Shown here in pieces: positions 1-8,570 of a DNA stretch of 64,000 bases. Positions within the stretch are counted from its first letter, which is position 1. The number at the start of each line of letters is the position of its first letter. This DNA is from Pontibacter lucknowensis. Lineage in GTDB: Bacteria; Bacteroidota; Bacteroidia; Cytophagales; Hymenobacteraceae. A program made the translations under genes and the position numbers. The notes under the pieces are model-generated. The model ran no database searches and was not told where the DNA came from. It saw nothing but the letters and a program-made list of their open reading frames with translations. Location of the stretch: the NCBI RefSeq assembly GCF_900156415.1, contig NZ_FTNM01000001.1, positions 1,054,001-1,118,000 on the forward strand. Direction: 5' to 3'.

Positions 1-1
1 T

Positions 2-1300
2 TTAAAATACGCCATCTGCCTGTAAGTCTGGATCTTTGAAGAGCTTCACTGCATTGATGCGGTTATCATCCATCGACAGGATAGTGATCGTGAAGGGCCG
101 CAGCTCCACCACATCGCCCGGCTTCGGTATTTCGCCCAGTACCGAAAAAATAAGTCCGCCCAGGGTTTCGTAATCCCCTTCAGGCAGATTGAGCTCGTAT
201 TTATCGTTGAGGTAATCGATCTCGTGACGGGCACTTAGCAGGTACAGGTGCTTCGCCGGGAAAACCTGCTCAAGCAGGGCTTCGTAGTCGTACTCGTCCT
301 GTATCTCGCCTACTATCTCCTCGATCACGTCTTCCACGGTTACGATGCCTGACGTGCCGCCAAACTCGTCCACTACCACGGCCACGGTACGATGCTCTGT
401 ACCAAAGCGCAGAAACAACTCGCTGGCCAGCATACTCTCCGGCACCAGGCTCACCGGCGACAGGATCTCACGGATCTGGCGTGGCTGCTGGAACATGGCC
501 AGTTGGTGGCAGTATCCGATGATATTGTCAATAGAGTCCTCGTACACCAGTATCTTGGAATGTCCCGTTTTGATGAAGGTATCGCGCAGCAACTCCACTG
601 GTTCGTTTACCTCGACCGCTTCCACCTCCGTGCGGGGCACCATACATTCCTTCACACGCACTTTCTTAAACTCGAGCGCATTATGAAATATCTCCTGGTT
701 TACCTCCGGAGCGCCTTCCTCTACCGGATTGTACAGCCTGTTCTTGATGTAGGCGTTCAGGTCCGTTACCCCAAACACCGGGTGCTCATCTGAAAACTCT
801 ATCTTGAGTATCCGCTCGGCAATCCATTTGCTTAACCCTACCAGTACAATCACAACAGGGTATAGCAGATAGTGCAGCACCAGCATAGGTATAGCCAGCA
901 CATCCAGCATACGGTTTGGGTTAATGGCAAAGAGGCTGCGCGGCAGAAATTCCGCTGTAAGCAACACGATAACCGAAGCTACCAGTACTTGTAGCAGCAG
1001 TATAAGGGGTGCCAGTTGCATTGCAGTTGGCAGAAAGGCCTGAAACAAGGTATAGAGTATACCCGCTATCACAAAGCCATAAAGCACCAGTGAGATTACA
1101 TAGCCGATCAGTGTAGTACCCATTAGCCTGGCAGGATGCCGGAGCAGGTGCGTCAGGATACGGCCGGAGAGCACGTTGTTTTTCTCGTCAAGCTCTATCT
1201 GCAGTTTATTGGCAGCCGTAAAAGCGATCTCTATACCTGAGAAAAAAGCACAGGCCAGCAGCGCAATAAACAACAACAGTATCTGGTCGGGGTCTATCAT
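2..1300 (-). CDS. CNNM/CBS/CorC_HlyC membrane protein (hemolysin family, GldE-like)
   Basis: Complete 432-residue protein whose stop codon lies at the very edge of the window. The first ~170 residues form a DUF21/CNNM membrane domain with about four hydrophobic segments. A paired CBS region follows at about 200-325, beginning near the MVPRTEV motif that is typical of this family, and then a CorC_HlyC domain from about 345 to the end. Family members are linked to magnesium/cobalt homeostasis; the Bacteroidota paralogue GldE is tied to gliding motility, and sequence alone cannot decide between the two roles. It is the last visible gene of a minus-strand run coming from coaX and lptC. The 57-residue frame just upstream ends 13 bases before its ATG, suggesting cotranscription. 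In related genomes a SurA-type isomerase often follows, but that lies outside the window. Confidence 0.9.
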   Translation of the reverse strand: MIDPDQILLLFIALLACAFFSGIEIAFTAANKLQIELDEKNNVLSGRILTHLLRHPARLMGTTLIGYVISLVLYGFVIAGILYTLFQAFLPTAMQLAPLILLLQVLVASVIVLLTAEFLPRSLFAINPNRMLDVLAIPMLVLHYLLYPVVIVLVGLSKWIAERILKIEFSDEHPVFGVTDLNAYIKNRLYNPVEEGAPEVNQEIFHNALEFKKVRVKECMVPRTEVEAVEVNEPVELLRDTFIKTGHSKILVYEDSIDNIIGYCHQLAMFQQPRQIREILSPVSLVPESMLASELFLRFGTEHRTVAVVVDEFGGTSGIVTVEDVIEEIVGEIQDEYDYEALLEQVFPAKHLYLLSARHEIDYLNDKYELNLPEGDYETLGGLIFSVLGEIPKPGDVVELRPFTITILSMDDNRINAVKLFKDPDLQADGVF

Positions 1301-1313
1301 AAGATGCTACAGA

Positions 1314-1487
1314 CTATTCGGTCTGTTTCTTCTTGCGGTAATGGTACACGATGTACAGCATAAAGCCGATCATGTAAATCCAGTAATTGCCTGCTATATC
1401 AGACTCTTGTATACTTCTGTGCACGCCAATCACCATGGCCACAAAAGCTAACGATAGTAAAATAGTATTAACCAGTTTTTGGTTCAT
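1314..1487 (-). CDS. Small membrane protein, 57 aa, unknown function
   Basis: Short frame read directly from the sequence: ATG at 1487, TAG at 1314-1316. Its ATG shares one base with the TAA stop of lptC (TAATG overlap), a strong sign of translational coupling. The product has two hydrophobic segments (about residues 7-21 and 35-48) separated by the polar stretch HRSIQESD, and a basic tail HYRKKKQTE, consistent with a two-pass inner-membrane protein with its tail in the cytoplasm. It lies between lptC and the CNNM/CorC gene, so it probably belongs to that envelope operon. I do not recognise a named family. The coupling and the clean hydrophobicity pattern make it likely to be real. Confidence 0.7.
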   Translation of the reverse strand: MNQKLVNTILLSLAFVAMVIGVHRSIQESDIAGNYWIYMIGFMLYIVYHYRKKKQTE

Positions 1488-2023
1488 TATTCCTTCAGGC
1501 TAAATACGCCCGTCACTTTTTTGATTCTATAATTTGTAAAGTCCTGGTTTGCCTCCAGGCCGTGACCCATCAGAATTTCCTCAGGCGTCGTGATCTTAAC
1601 AAACTTGTCTGTATAGATCTGGGCTTTGGCTTTGTTCCAGTAAAGCTCCTCTGTCTCGAGTTTTTCCTGCTTCTGCAGGTTATGTACAATCACATTGCCC
1701 CGCACCAGGTATAAGTCTTTGTTTCGCTCCTGCTTGCCGTAGTTGGCCCGCAGCGTAGAGGTCACGCTTTCTCCCTTTTCCAGAAACTCGACATCAATTC
1801 CGTCCGGAAAAATCACATCGCCGTTTTCGTAGTCTGCCTGCATGGGTGCCTGCAGCCTGATGAGCACCTTGGCTGAGTCGCTGTAGAGCGTCAGCACATT
1901 GGCTGTCTCCCTAAACGGGCCATCATATTTCTTTTCCTGGTCCGGGTCTCTCAGGTCTGTACCGCAAGCAGCTGTCAACATGACTAGCAAAGCGACCAGC
2001 ACTGAAAAAATAGATCTCGGCAT
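1487..2023 (-). CDS. lptC: LPS export ABC transporter periplasmic protein LptC
   Basis: 178 residues beginning with a lipoprotein-type signal peptide whose lipobox is LTAAC, so the mature N-terminus would be Cys20. The body has the LptC/OstA-like periplasmic beta-jellyroll pattern (alternating strands such as LYSDSAKVLIRLQAP and DLYLVRGNVIVHN) and a C-terminal block ILMGHGLEANQDFTNYRIKKVTGVF that is conserved in Bacteroidota LptC. LptC bridges the LptBFG transporter to the LptA periplasmic bridge during lipopolysaccharide export. Unlike proteobacterial LptC, which is membrane-anchored, it is predicted here to be a lipoprotein. It is followed by a coupled 57-aa membrane protein and preceded at 95 bases by an outer-membrane protein gene, in the order usual for this phylum. 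Confidence 0.88.
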   Translation of the reverse strand: MPRSIFSVLVALLVMLTAACGTDLRDPDQEKKYDGPFRETANVLTLYSDSAKVLIRLQAPMQADYENGDVIFPDGIDVEFLEKGESVTSTLRANYGKQERNKDLYLVRGNVIVHNLQKQEKLETEELYWNKAKAQIYTDKFVKITTPEEILMGHGLEANQDFTNYRIKKVTGVFSLKE

Positions 2024-2117
2024 GCTTTTTTACTTATCTAAAGTGAAGATACTAAAAATTAAAAAAGACCGTCGTCAGAACGGCCTGTTTTAATAATGCT
2101 TTTAAGGTCGGAATAGT

Positions 2118-3413
2118 TTACTCTATCCTGCGTTTTACGAACCAGCGCGTATTAACTGTCACGCCCGCACCGAACTGAAAGTAGTCCTCAGCGATCAGGC
2201 CGTTGTCTGTTGTGCCTCTCTTGCCGTAGCCCATCATAATGTTGAACTGGTAAGGCGGTTCGAAATAATTACCTCGCCCGATCGGGAGCGTCAGACCACC
2301 TGTAACAGCCATGTCCTTGATGTTTTCTCCGTTAATGACATACGGGCTTTGGCCATAGCGAAGACCGGCACGGTAAGTTACGCGCTTCAGGTAACTGTCA
2401 ATGGCGGTAGGGTTAGGCGTATACTCTGCACCCAGGCCGATTTTATAGCTGTTGCCCATTCTCTGCTCCCCATCCAGGTTGCGGTAGTCGGACCAGTCCT
2501 GCATCATAAACTCCGTACCGATGGTCAGGTTAGATCCATTGTCGTAGCTGATGGAAGCGTTCAGACTAGGTGGAACATTCACGGAGGCTTCTACACTGTC
2601 AGGCAGCATAGGACTTCCCTTGAGAGCATCTCCCAGGTCACGGCGCTCGTAAGCAGACATCCGCTTCGCATTCATGTCTACGCCCAGGGTATAAACTGCA
2701 CCCGCGCTCAGAAAAGCCTTATCGGCGACTTTCTTACGGTAGTTGGCTCCAGCTCTGAAAAGGAAATCAGTATAACGGGTACGCTCTACATAGGCAACCC
2801 GCTCCAGCGAGGTGTTGCTAATAGAGGTATCGGCTACGATAGAAGAAGATTCCTGAGAAACAGTACCAAACAGGTAAGAGGCGCTTGCTCCGATTGTCAG
2901 TCCATTCGTGATCCGGAAACCATGCCCGAAGTAGATCTCTGAAATTCCGCCTTCGCCGCTGTACTCGTTTATCACAACTGCTTCCTGCCGGTTAGGCAGC
3001 GAGCCCATGTTTCTGATGTTATAGTCAACTGAGCTGTAGGGTCTCAGGCTAACGGCTGAGCTCCAGCGCTTGGTAATAGGCACACCCAGTGTCAGGTAAG
3101 ATAAGTTGCCATCGCCATCCCGCTGTGACTGGGTCGCGTTTCTGAGGGTTTTATACCTGCCGGTTACACCGACATCGAATACGGTAATGCTGTTGTAGTA
3201 TAGCAGTGCCGGGTTGGCGGTGTTGGAATGGAAGCTGTTGCCTGTGCTTACGCCCACATCGCCCATGCCTGCCGTTCTTAAGTTACCTAAGTTTGTGTTG
3301 AGTTCTCCCAGTCCGTAACGGGAATAAGGCGAGTTACCGATGCTTTGCGCCTGCACGCCCTGCGCCAGGCACAGCACGGATGCGCAAATAAGTAAACGGA
3401 GCGTTTTATACAT
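2118..3413 (-). CDS. Outer-membrane beta-barrel protein of unknown substrate
   Basis: 431 residues with a Sec signal peptide (cleavage after VQAQ, about residue 23) and repeated amphipathic strands throughout, resembling FadL/PorV-like barrels of Bacteroidota. The N-terminal mature motif SIGNSPYSRYGLGEL and the GMGDVGVSTGN stretch are characteristic of a conserved family encoded next to lptC. The C-terminus ends with an aromatic-containing strand. Its start overlaps the end of coaX by 8 bases, which indicates translational coupling within the rluB-coaX-OMP-lptC operon. The linkage with lptC suggests a role in envelope biogenesis, but no substrate can be inferred from the sequence. Confidence 0.8.
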   Translation of the reverse strand: MYKTLRLLICASVLCLAQGVQAQSIGNSPYSRYGLGELNTNLGNLRTAGMGDVGVSTGNSFHSNTANPALLYYNSITVFDVGVTGRYKTLRNATQSQRDGDGNLSYLTLGVPITKRWSSAVSLRPYSSVDYNIRNMGSLPNRQEAVVINEYSGEGGISEIYFGHGFRITNGLTIGASASYLFGTVSQESSSIVADTSISNTSLERVAYVERTRYTDFLFRAGANYRKKVADKAFLSAGAVYTLGVDMNAKRMSAYERRDLGDALKGSPMLPDSVEASVNVPPSLNASISYDNGSNLTIGTEFMMQDWSDYRNLDGEQRMGNSYKIGLGAEYTPNPTAIDSYLKRVTYRAGLRYGQSPYVINGENIKDMAVTGGLTLPIGRGNYFEPPYQFNIMMGYGKRGTTDNGLIAEDYFQFGAGVTVNTRWFVKRRIE

Positions 3414-4128
3414 TATGTCTTAATATTCTTTGAAGCCCAATCAGGACCAGTTCAGGAATTACAAAGATGGGGTGTTTTATGGTACTTTCAAAAAATCCTG
3501 CGTCTCCTCCACAAAGTATAACCACCAGTTTATCTGATTTTTGGCGATATGCGCTGATTATACCCTCTACTTCCGCCACCGTTCCGCCCAACACACCGCT
3601 CTCCAGTGACTCCTGCGTGGTCTGTCCGATCAAAGGAAAATTTTCATGGATTCCTTGTACTAACGGAAGGCGGCCTGTAAAATTATGCAGTGCCTTGAAT
3701 TTCATTTGAATGCCGGGCGCTATACCTCCGCCCTGGTAATGGCCGCGCTCATCGATGAAGTCGTACGTGATCGCCGTACCCGCATCAATAGTCAGGCAAT
3801 TGCGGCCCGGGAAGAAATAATTTGCCGCCACAGCCGCTGCAATACGGTCTGCCCCAAGTGTACCTGGAGTTTTGTAATCATTAGAAACAGGCAGGGCTGT
3901 CTGCGCCGAAAGCAATACGATGCTTCCGGACACTGACAGCCCTGTCTTTATTTGCTCTACTGCGCCGCCACTCACCGAGGCAATAATGGCATGGTCAAAG
4001 GCCTGGGATACTACTTCTTGTGGCAGCCCTTCCTGCTCTTTGAAATACCCTTGTGAGACAAGGGCATCATCTTCAAAAATGCCGTATTTGCCTCCCGTAT
4101 TACCGATATCAATGGCGATGCTGCGCAT
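3406..4128 (-). CDS. coaX: Type III pantothenate kinase
   Basis: 240 residues, normal for CoaX, which phosphorylates pantothenate in the first committed step of coenzyme A synthesis. The ASKHA-fold phosphate motif DIGNTGGKYG is at residues 7-16. The family motifs GADRIAAAVAA and TIDAGTAITYDFI follow, with the GGIAPGIQMKFKALHNFTGRLP block in the second half. The ATG at 4128 lies three bases downstream of the pseudouridine synthase stop, and its own stop overlaps the next gene by 8 bases, so it is in the middle of a tight operon. I see no missing key residue. Confidence 0.93.
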   Translation of the reverse strand: MRSIAIDIGNTGGKYGIFEDDALVSQGYFKEQEGLPQEVVSQAFDHAIIASVSGGAVEQIKTGLSVSGSIVLLSAQTALPVSNDYKTPGTLGADRIAAAVAANYFFPGRNCLTIDAGTAITYDFIDERGHYQGGGIAPGIQMKFKALHNFTGRLPLVQGIHENFPLIGQTTQESLESGVLGGTVAEVEGIISAYRQKSDKLVVILCGGDAGFFESTIKHPIFVIPELVLIGLQRILRHNV

Positions 4129-4131
4129 ATA

Positions 4132-5814
4132 TTACATGAAGTACTTCAGACGAATCACTTCTTTTTCGGTGAGGTAACGCCACTCGCTGCGTGGCAGGTC
4201 CTTTTTGGTCAAGCCGGCATACTGCACGCGGTCCAGTGTTACCACTTCGTAGCCCAGGTGCTCAAATATGCGGCGCACGATGCGGTTACGGCCGATGTGG
4301 ATTTCCAGCCCCAGGAACTTCTTGGAGTCTCCCAGCATGGCCACATCGTCTACCATCGCTTTGCCGTCTTCCAGCTCCACACCTTCCACTACTTTCTGGA
4401 AGTCGTCTTTGGTGATCGGCTTATCCAACTCTACCTGGTATATCTTCTTGATCTCGTTAGAAGGGTGCGTCAGCTTCTGGGCCAACTCTCCGTCGTTGGT
4501 GAACAGCAACAGACCGGTTGTGTTACGGTCCAGGCGACCTACCGGGAAGATACGCTCCTTAGATGCTTTCTCCACCAGGCTCATCACGGTCTTGCGACCT
4601 TCAGGGTCTTCAGTCGTCGTGATAAAGTCTTTCGGCTTGTTGAGCAGCACGTACACCATCTTCTCACGGTTCAGCACTTTCTTGCCGTACATCACGGTAT
4701 CAGAAGGCTGTACTTTGAAGCCCATTTCCGTCACTACTTCACCATTCACTTTGATTTCACCTGACAGGATCAGTTCATCTGCCTCGCGACGAGAACACAC
4801 CCCGGCATTGGCGATATAGCGGTTCAAACGGATGCTTCCGTCTTCATCCTCACCTTTGCGGTTGGTTTTCTTGATACGTGGGTTGTCTTTGTAGCGACGC
4901 AGGTCGTAGTTTGGCGTCTCCGGGTTGTGCTCTGAATCCGAGTTACGGTCAAAGCTGCGGCCACGGCGCTCTCCGTCCCCTTTACTGAATTTGTCTTTAC
5001 GGTCGAATGATCTGCGTTCGCCGCCTTCACGTCGATCACCAAAGCTGCGACGCTCACCGCCTTCTCTGCGATCACCCCCTTCGCGGCGGTCACCGAAGCT
5101 ACGGCGGTCACCACGCTCTTCTCTTTCTCCGCCTTCTTTGCGGTCACCGTATGGCTTGCGCTCGCGATCACCTCCGAATGAACGACGCTCACCGCCTTCT
5201 CTACGGTCGTTGCCATAAGAACGGCGTTCGCCTCTTTCCTCGCGGTTCTCACCAAATGAACGGCGTTCGCCTCTCTCCTCTCTGTTGTCGCGGCCAAAGG
5301 ACTTCCTCTCACCACGCTCCGAATCAAAGCGACGTTCTCCGCCTTCTCCACCTTCACGACGATCGCCGTATGATTTGCGTTCGCCACCCTCGTTGCGGTC
5401 ACTGTATGGCTTGCGCTCCCGGTCTCCTCCAAAAGAGCGACGTTCGCCACCCTCTCTTCTGTCGCCGTATGGCTTACGCTCGCGGTCACCGCCGAAAGAG
5501 CGTCTTTCTCCGCCTTCTCTGCGATCTCCGTATGGCTTGCGGTCACCACCTTCGCGGCGCTCTCTGTCGCCTCCAAAGCTGCGGCGCTCGCCGCCTTCAC
5601 GGCGGTCACCGTATGGTTTGCGATCTCCGCGGTCTTCTCTTCTATCGTTTCCGTAAGAGCGACGCTCACCGCCATCTCTTCCTTCGCCTTTATCTCTTCT
5701 GTTAAAGATTTTCTTTTCGCCGCGATCATTGTACGGCCGGCCTGACTCGTTTCTGTCAGACGATCTTCTGCCTTCTCCGTCGTTGCGGGATGGTCTTTCG
5801 TTTTCTGTTGCCAT
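4132..5814 (-). CDS. RluB/RsuA-family rRNA pseudouridine synthase with giant Arg/Gly-rich N-terminal tail
   Basis: 560 residues, about twice the usual length. The C-terminal ~240 residues are a normal enzyme: an S4 RNA-binding domain (about 325-385, RLNRYIANAGVCSRREADELI) and a PseudoU_synth_2 domain with the catalytic motif GRLDRNTTGLLLF, whose Asp is about residue 429. The N-terminal ~300 residues are low-complexity repeats of units such as GGERRSFGGDRERKPYGDRR, strongly charged and surely disordered. The enzyme should isomerise a uridine in rRNA; the tail probably adds nonspecific RNA binding (inference). The start codon is the ATG opening MATENERPSRND. The gene is first in the run leading to coaX and lptC. 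The repeats also exist as DNA tandem repeats, so length variation between strains is likely. Confidence 0.9.
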   Translation of the reverse strand: MATENERPSRNDGEGRRSSDRNESGRPYNDRGEKKIFNRRDKGEGRDGGERRSYGNDRREDRGDRKPYGDRREGGERRSFGGDRERREGGDRKPYGDRREGGERRSFGGDRERKPYGDRREGGERRSFGGDRERKPYSDRNEGGERKSYGDRREGGEGGERRFDSERGERKSFGRDNREERGERRSFGENREERGERRSYGNDRREGGERRSFGGDRERKPYGDRKEGGEREERGDRRSFGDRREGGDRREGGERRSFGDRREGGERRSFDRKDKFSKGDGERRGRSFDRNSDSEHNPETPNYDLRRYKDNPRIKKTNRKGEDEDGSIRLNRYIANAGVCSRREADELILSGEIKVNGEVVTEMGFKVQPSDTVMYGKKVLNREKMVYVLLNKPKDFITTTEDPEGRKTVMSLVEKASKERIFPVGRLDRNTTGLLLFTNDGELAQKLTHPSNEIKKIYQVELDKPITKDDFQKVVEGVELEDGKAMVDDVAMLGDSKKFLGLEIHIGRNRIVRRIFEHLGYEVVTLDRVQYAGLTKKDLPRSEWRYLTEKEVIRLKYFM

Positions 5815-5904
5815 TGTATAATTATTATCGATGCAGTATCGCTACTGTACCTGTGTGTGCAGTATATGTAAGAATAGTATACTCTAATGAATGATGGGGG
5901 TTCG

Positions 5905-6465
5905 CTAATCGGCTATTTCGCCAATCATGTTTTCTTCTGAGGCGAAATCCTTTAGCTGCGGAAGGTCCTTGATGTGGTTAATACCGAAGTAGTCCATGAA
6001 TTTTTGAGACGTGCCGTATAGTACGGGTCTCCCTATGGTATCGGCTTTACCCTTGATCTCGATAAGCTCTTTCTCTAATAGTTTGTGGATGGCGTAGTCA
6101 CAGCCCACGCCACGAATCTGCTCTACGGCCGAGCGGGTAATCGGCTGCTTGTAGGCAATAATTGCCAGCGTCTCCAGAGAAGACGCTGACAATTTCTTTT
6201 TTGACTTATGTTTCAGGTAGGTGCTCACCGTTTCCTGGTACTCCGGCTTCGTCAGAAACTGGTACCCGCCCCCGATAGCGTATATCTGAAAGGCAAAACC
6301 TGCATCGGTCAGCTGCTCATTGATGTTCTCAACGGCTTCCAGCACGTCGCTCACCAGCACCTCCATTTGCAGCGACTCCGTAAGGCAGCGCTGTATCTCT
6401 TCGATGCTTATTGGCGATTGGGCACAGAAAACCAGTGCCTGAATGTGGTTTTGCAGTATATTCAA
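5905..6465 (-). CDS. scpB: SMC-ScpAB complex winged-helix subunit ScpB
   Basis: 186 residues. The family-typical opening NILQNHIQALVFCAQSPIS and the central block SSLETLAIIAYKQPITRSAVEQIRGV identify ScpB, the kleisin-binding winged-helix protein of the SMC condensin complex, which acts in chromosome organisation and segregation. The frame starts at TTG (6465); no in-frame ATG is available upstream, and the TTG places the start exactly where homologues begin. It lies 12 bases downstream of the DksA-like gene, so the two are probably cotranscribed. ScpA and SMC are not in the window. Confidence 0.9.
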   Translation of the reverse strand: MNILQNHIQALVFCAQSPISIEEIQRCLTESLQMEVLVSDVLEAVENINEQLTDAGFAFQIYAIGGGYQFLTKPEYQETVSTYLKHKSKKKLSASSLETLAIIAYKQPITRSAVEQIRGVGCDYAIHKLLEKELIEIKGKADTIGRPVLYGTSQKFMDYFGINHIKDLPQLKDFASEENMIGEIAD

Positions 6466-6477
6466 GGTATAAGTGTA

Positions 6478-6867
6478 CTAGTCGTTACGCTGAAGCTTGG
6501 CTTCGATGGTATGCTGTGTATGTGGCACGGCGCGAAGTCTCTCTTTCGGGATCAGCTTGCCTGTCACGATGCAAACACCGTATGTGCCGTTTTTGATGCG
6601 GATAAGCGCATTCTCCAACTGCTGGATGAACTTCATCTGACGTGAGGCCAGCTGGTTCAGGCTTTCCTTCTCCGCTGTGTCTGCACCATCTTCCAATACT
6701 TTGGTTGGAGATGCCGTGTTATCGGTGCCGGAGTCGTTACGACGGCTCAGGGTCTCTTTGATAAACGTTACTTCCTTACGCGCATTGGTTAGCTTCTCAA
6801 GAATGATTGCTTCAAACTCTGCCAATTCCTCACGGGAATACCGCTGTTTCTCTTCGTTTGTATTCAT
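6478..6867 (-). CDS. TraR/DksA-family regulator with degenerate zinc finger
   Basis: 129 residues. It has the DksA/TraR architecture: an N-terminal coiled-coil of about 80 residues rich in Glu/Lys, followed by the zinc-finger region IKNGTYGVCIVTGKLIPKERLRAVPHTQHTIEAK. Only one of the four expected finger cysteines is present (in YGVC); the others are replaced by Thr/Gly, Val/Pro and Thr. This loss is common in Bacteroidota members. DksA-type proteins bind RNA polymerase through the secondary channel and tune transcription; whether this one does so is inferred from the family. It precedes scpB by 12 bases. Confidence 0.85.
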   Translation of the reverse strand: MNTNEEKQRYSREELAEFEAIILEKLTNARKEVTFIKETLSRRNDSGTDNTASPTKVLEDGADTAEKESLNQLASRQMKFIQQLENALIRIKNGTYGVCIVTGKLIPKERLRAVPHTQHTIEAKLQRND

Positions 6868-7214
6868 TATACTATCTTAGAACTAGGTTGTAGTTTCTTG
6901 TCTGGTAAGCTAAAAAACCTCTTCCTGTTAAGAGCAACGCTCTCGTGCTTATCAACAGCAACAAGGATGATTAAGTTTAAAGCTTAAATTTTAAGCCCAA
7001 AAACCGAACCACTCTGATGTTCAGGTTATTATTTAAGCTAAATTTCGTGCAAAAATAGAAGTTATATCTATAATTTGCTACCTGCCTTCTTTATTTTAAT
7101 TATAATTTTGTCTTTCCGCTCTTTTATTTGATTTACTCCAATACTGGAATGGAACTTGCAGGCAGCCTGAAATACACCCAGGCTAATTAAGTTTTGGATT
7201 ACTCACTTTAATAT
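6868..7214. other. Divergent intergenic region between the DksA-like and beta-barrel genes
   Basis: 347 bases, AT-rich and without a credible reading frame. It must carry promoters for both divergent genes. On the plus strand a perfect TAnnTTTG match lies at 7103-7110. On the minus strand CAAAAATA at 7051-7058 reads as TATTTTTG, also a match, about 185 bases upstream of the DksA-like start. I see no further structure. Confidence 0.6.
7103..7110 (+). promoter_or_regulatory. Candidate -7 promoter element for the beta-barrel gene
   Basis: TAATTTTG matches the Bacteroidota consensus TAnnTTTG. A TTTG at 7075-7078 is a possible -33 element with a slightly long 24-base gap. It predicts a start near 7117 and a 5' leader of about 100 bases before the gene at 7215. 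Confidence 0.4.
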
Positions 7215-7811
7215 ATGAAAAACAAAATAATACTCGCCTTTGCCGCTGCGGCTCTTTTTTTTATACCTACGCAACAAGCTTATGCTCAAGCACAACAGCC
7301 AAAGAGGGCAGTTATTAAGGTAAATCCACTGAGCGCCTTTGCGCTGACAGGTTCTGGGTTCCTGGAGTATGCCATCACGGACAACCTGAGTGCACAGCTT
7401 GGAGCCTCTGTTACAGGTGTCTCTATTTCAAATATCAAGTTCAAAGGTTACGGTTTTACACCCGAAGTGCGCTATTATTTCTCTGAAAACAAAGTGGCAC
7501 CTATGGGCCCTTATGTGGCGGGCTATGGTCGTATCAGGAGTTTTAAGCTGACAGTAGAGAAGCAGGATGAAGAAGGCCGTGACTACAGCGCTACTTACAA
7601 CCCGGTAGGTGCCGGCGTGGCTATCGGTAATCAATGGGTGTTTAACAGCGGCTTTACGTTTGATGTGTTTTTGGGCGCCGGCTACAACGGGGGCAACCTG
7701 AAGGTGAATGTTGGCACCGAAGAGGACTTCGACACAGGTATCATCGGCGATATGATTTTGGGAGGAGGTTTCAGCGTTCGGCCAGGTATAACCTTAGGGT
7801 ATAATTTCTAG
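7215..7811 (+). CDS. Outer-membrane beta-barrel protein (DUF3575/porin-like)
   Basis: 198 residues with a clear signal peptide (hydrophobic core IILAFAAAALFFIPT, cleavage near AYAQA, residue 24). The mature part alternates hydrophobic and polar residues in about eight strands and ends in an aromatic residue (TLGYNF), as expected for a small eight-stranded outer-membrane barrel. The strand pattern resembles DUF3575 / OmpW-like families of Bacteroidota. It is monocistronic and is closed by a very strong hairpin at 7842-7887. The function is unknown; structural or porin roles are both possible. Confidence 0.75.
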   Translation: MKNKIILAFAAAALFFIPTQQAYAQAQQPKRAVIKVNPLSAFALTGSGFLEYAITDNLSAQLGASVTGVSISNIKFKGYGFTPEVRYYFSENKVAPMGPYVAGYGRIRSFKLTVEKQDEEGRDYSATYNPVGAGVAIGNQWVFNSGFTFDVFLGAGYNGGNLKVNVGTEEDFDTGIIGDMILGGGFSVRPGITLGYNF

Positions 7812-7841
7812 GCCTGCCTATACCTATACCCACTCAATCAA

Positions 7842-7887
7842 ATAAAAAACGGGTCCCTGCTCAGCTGAGCAGGGACCCGTTTTTTAT
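7842..7887. terminator. Perfect palindromic bidirectional terminator
   Basis: A 46-base perfect palindrome centred between 7864 and 7865 (core ACGGGTCCCTGCTCAG and its complement), flanked by A-runs on the left and T-runs on the right. It lies between the convergent beta-barrel gene (+) and ribH (-), so it can stop transcription in both directions. Confidence 0.92.
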
Positions 7888-7903
7888 AACTATACCCGAG
7901 CCA

Positions 7904-8380
7904 TTAGAAGCTCAGCATTTGAATAACTGCTGCTGCTGCCTCTATACCTTTGTTACCATGCTTGCCGCCGGCTCTGTCCAGCGCTTGCTCCAGGTTATTG
8001 GTTGTAACCAGACCAAACGAAACCGGCTTGTTAAACTTAAGCGAAACATTGGTCAGGCCATTGGCCACGGCATGATTAATATAGTCATCGTGCTTCGTGT
8101 CGCCTTTGATAACCACACCGATACAGATCACAGCATCGATCTCCTCCTGCAAGGCCAGGAACTGCGCACCTAAAGTTAGCTCGAAACTGCCAGGCACTGT
8201 ATTCCGGAAAATGTTCTCCTTCTTAGCACCATGCTGCAGCAGAGTTTCGATAGCACCAGCACACAATACATCCGTGATCTCGCTGTGCCAGTCAGCCACT
8301 ACAATGCCGAACTTCTTATCAGATATGTCGCCGAAGCCCTCTTTCTTGTAATCGTTCAGGTTTTTGAGAGAAGTAGCCAT
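7904..8380 (-). CDS. ribH: 6,7-dimethyl-8-ribityllumazine synthase
   Basis: 158 residues from the ATG at 8380 (MATSLKNLNDYKK); the frame extends upstream to 8428, but that extension is not conserved-looking. RibH condenses 5-amino-6-ribitylaminouracil with 3,4-dihydroxy-2-butanone 4-phosphate, the penultimate riboflavin step. Visible motifs are the substrate-binding VPGSFEL, the GVVIKGDTKHDDYI loop with the catalytic-site His, and a NGLTNVSLKFNKPVSFGLVTTNNLEQALDRAGGKHGNKG block, which is family-diagnostic. It is convergent with the beta-barrel gene; a TPR protein gene lies upstream on the same strand. Confidence 0.95.
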   Translation of the reverse strand: MATSLKNLNDYKKEGFGDISDKKFGIVVADWHSEITDVLCAGAIETLLQHGAKKENIFRNTVPGSFELTLGAQFLALQEEIDAVICIGVVIKGDTKHDDYINHAVANGLTNVSLKFNKPVSFGLVTTNNLEQALDRAGGKHGNKGIEAAAAVIQMLSF

Positions 8381-8501
8381 ATGATTATTTTTGATGGTTA
8401 AATGGTTGATTGTTGAGCCTGCAGACACAAGTTATTAGGTATAAATTAGGTATAGCACCGTTTCATACACCTTTATAGCGCTCTGCACTAGCCCATGAAC
8501 T

Positions 8502-8546
8502 TAAAAAAAGAAGCGCTTCTGCCGGAGAGACAAAAGCGCTTTTTAT
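8502..8546 (-). terminator. Rho-independent-type terminator after the TPR gene
   Basis: Read on the minus strand, AAGCGCTT pairs with a second AAGCGCTT across a ~14-base loop, followed by a run of seven T. It lies 25 bases past the stop codon of the TPR gene. Confidence 0.7.
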
Positions 8547-8570
8547 AACTAGGCATTAGCCTGTCAGATC

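Noticed and set aside
4824-5729. Long alternative frames in both directions through the Arg/Gly repeats
   Set aside because: They are shadows created by the repeated codons; the Ala/Val-, Ser/Pro- and His/Leu-rich products have no domain features.
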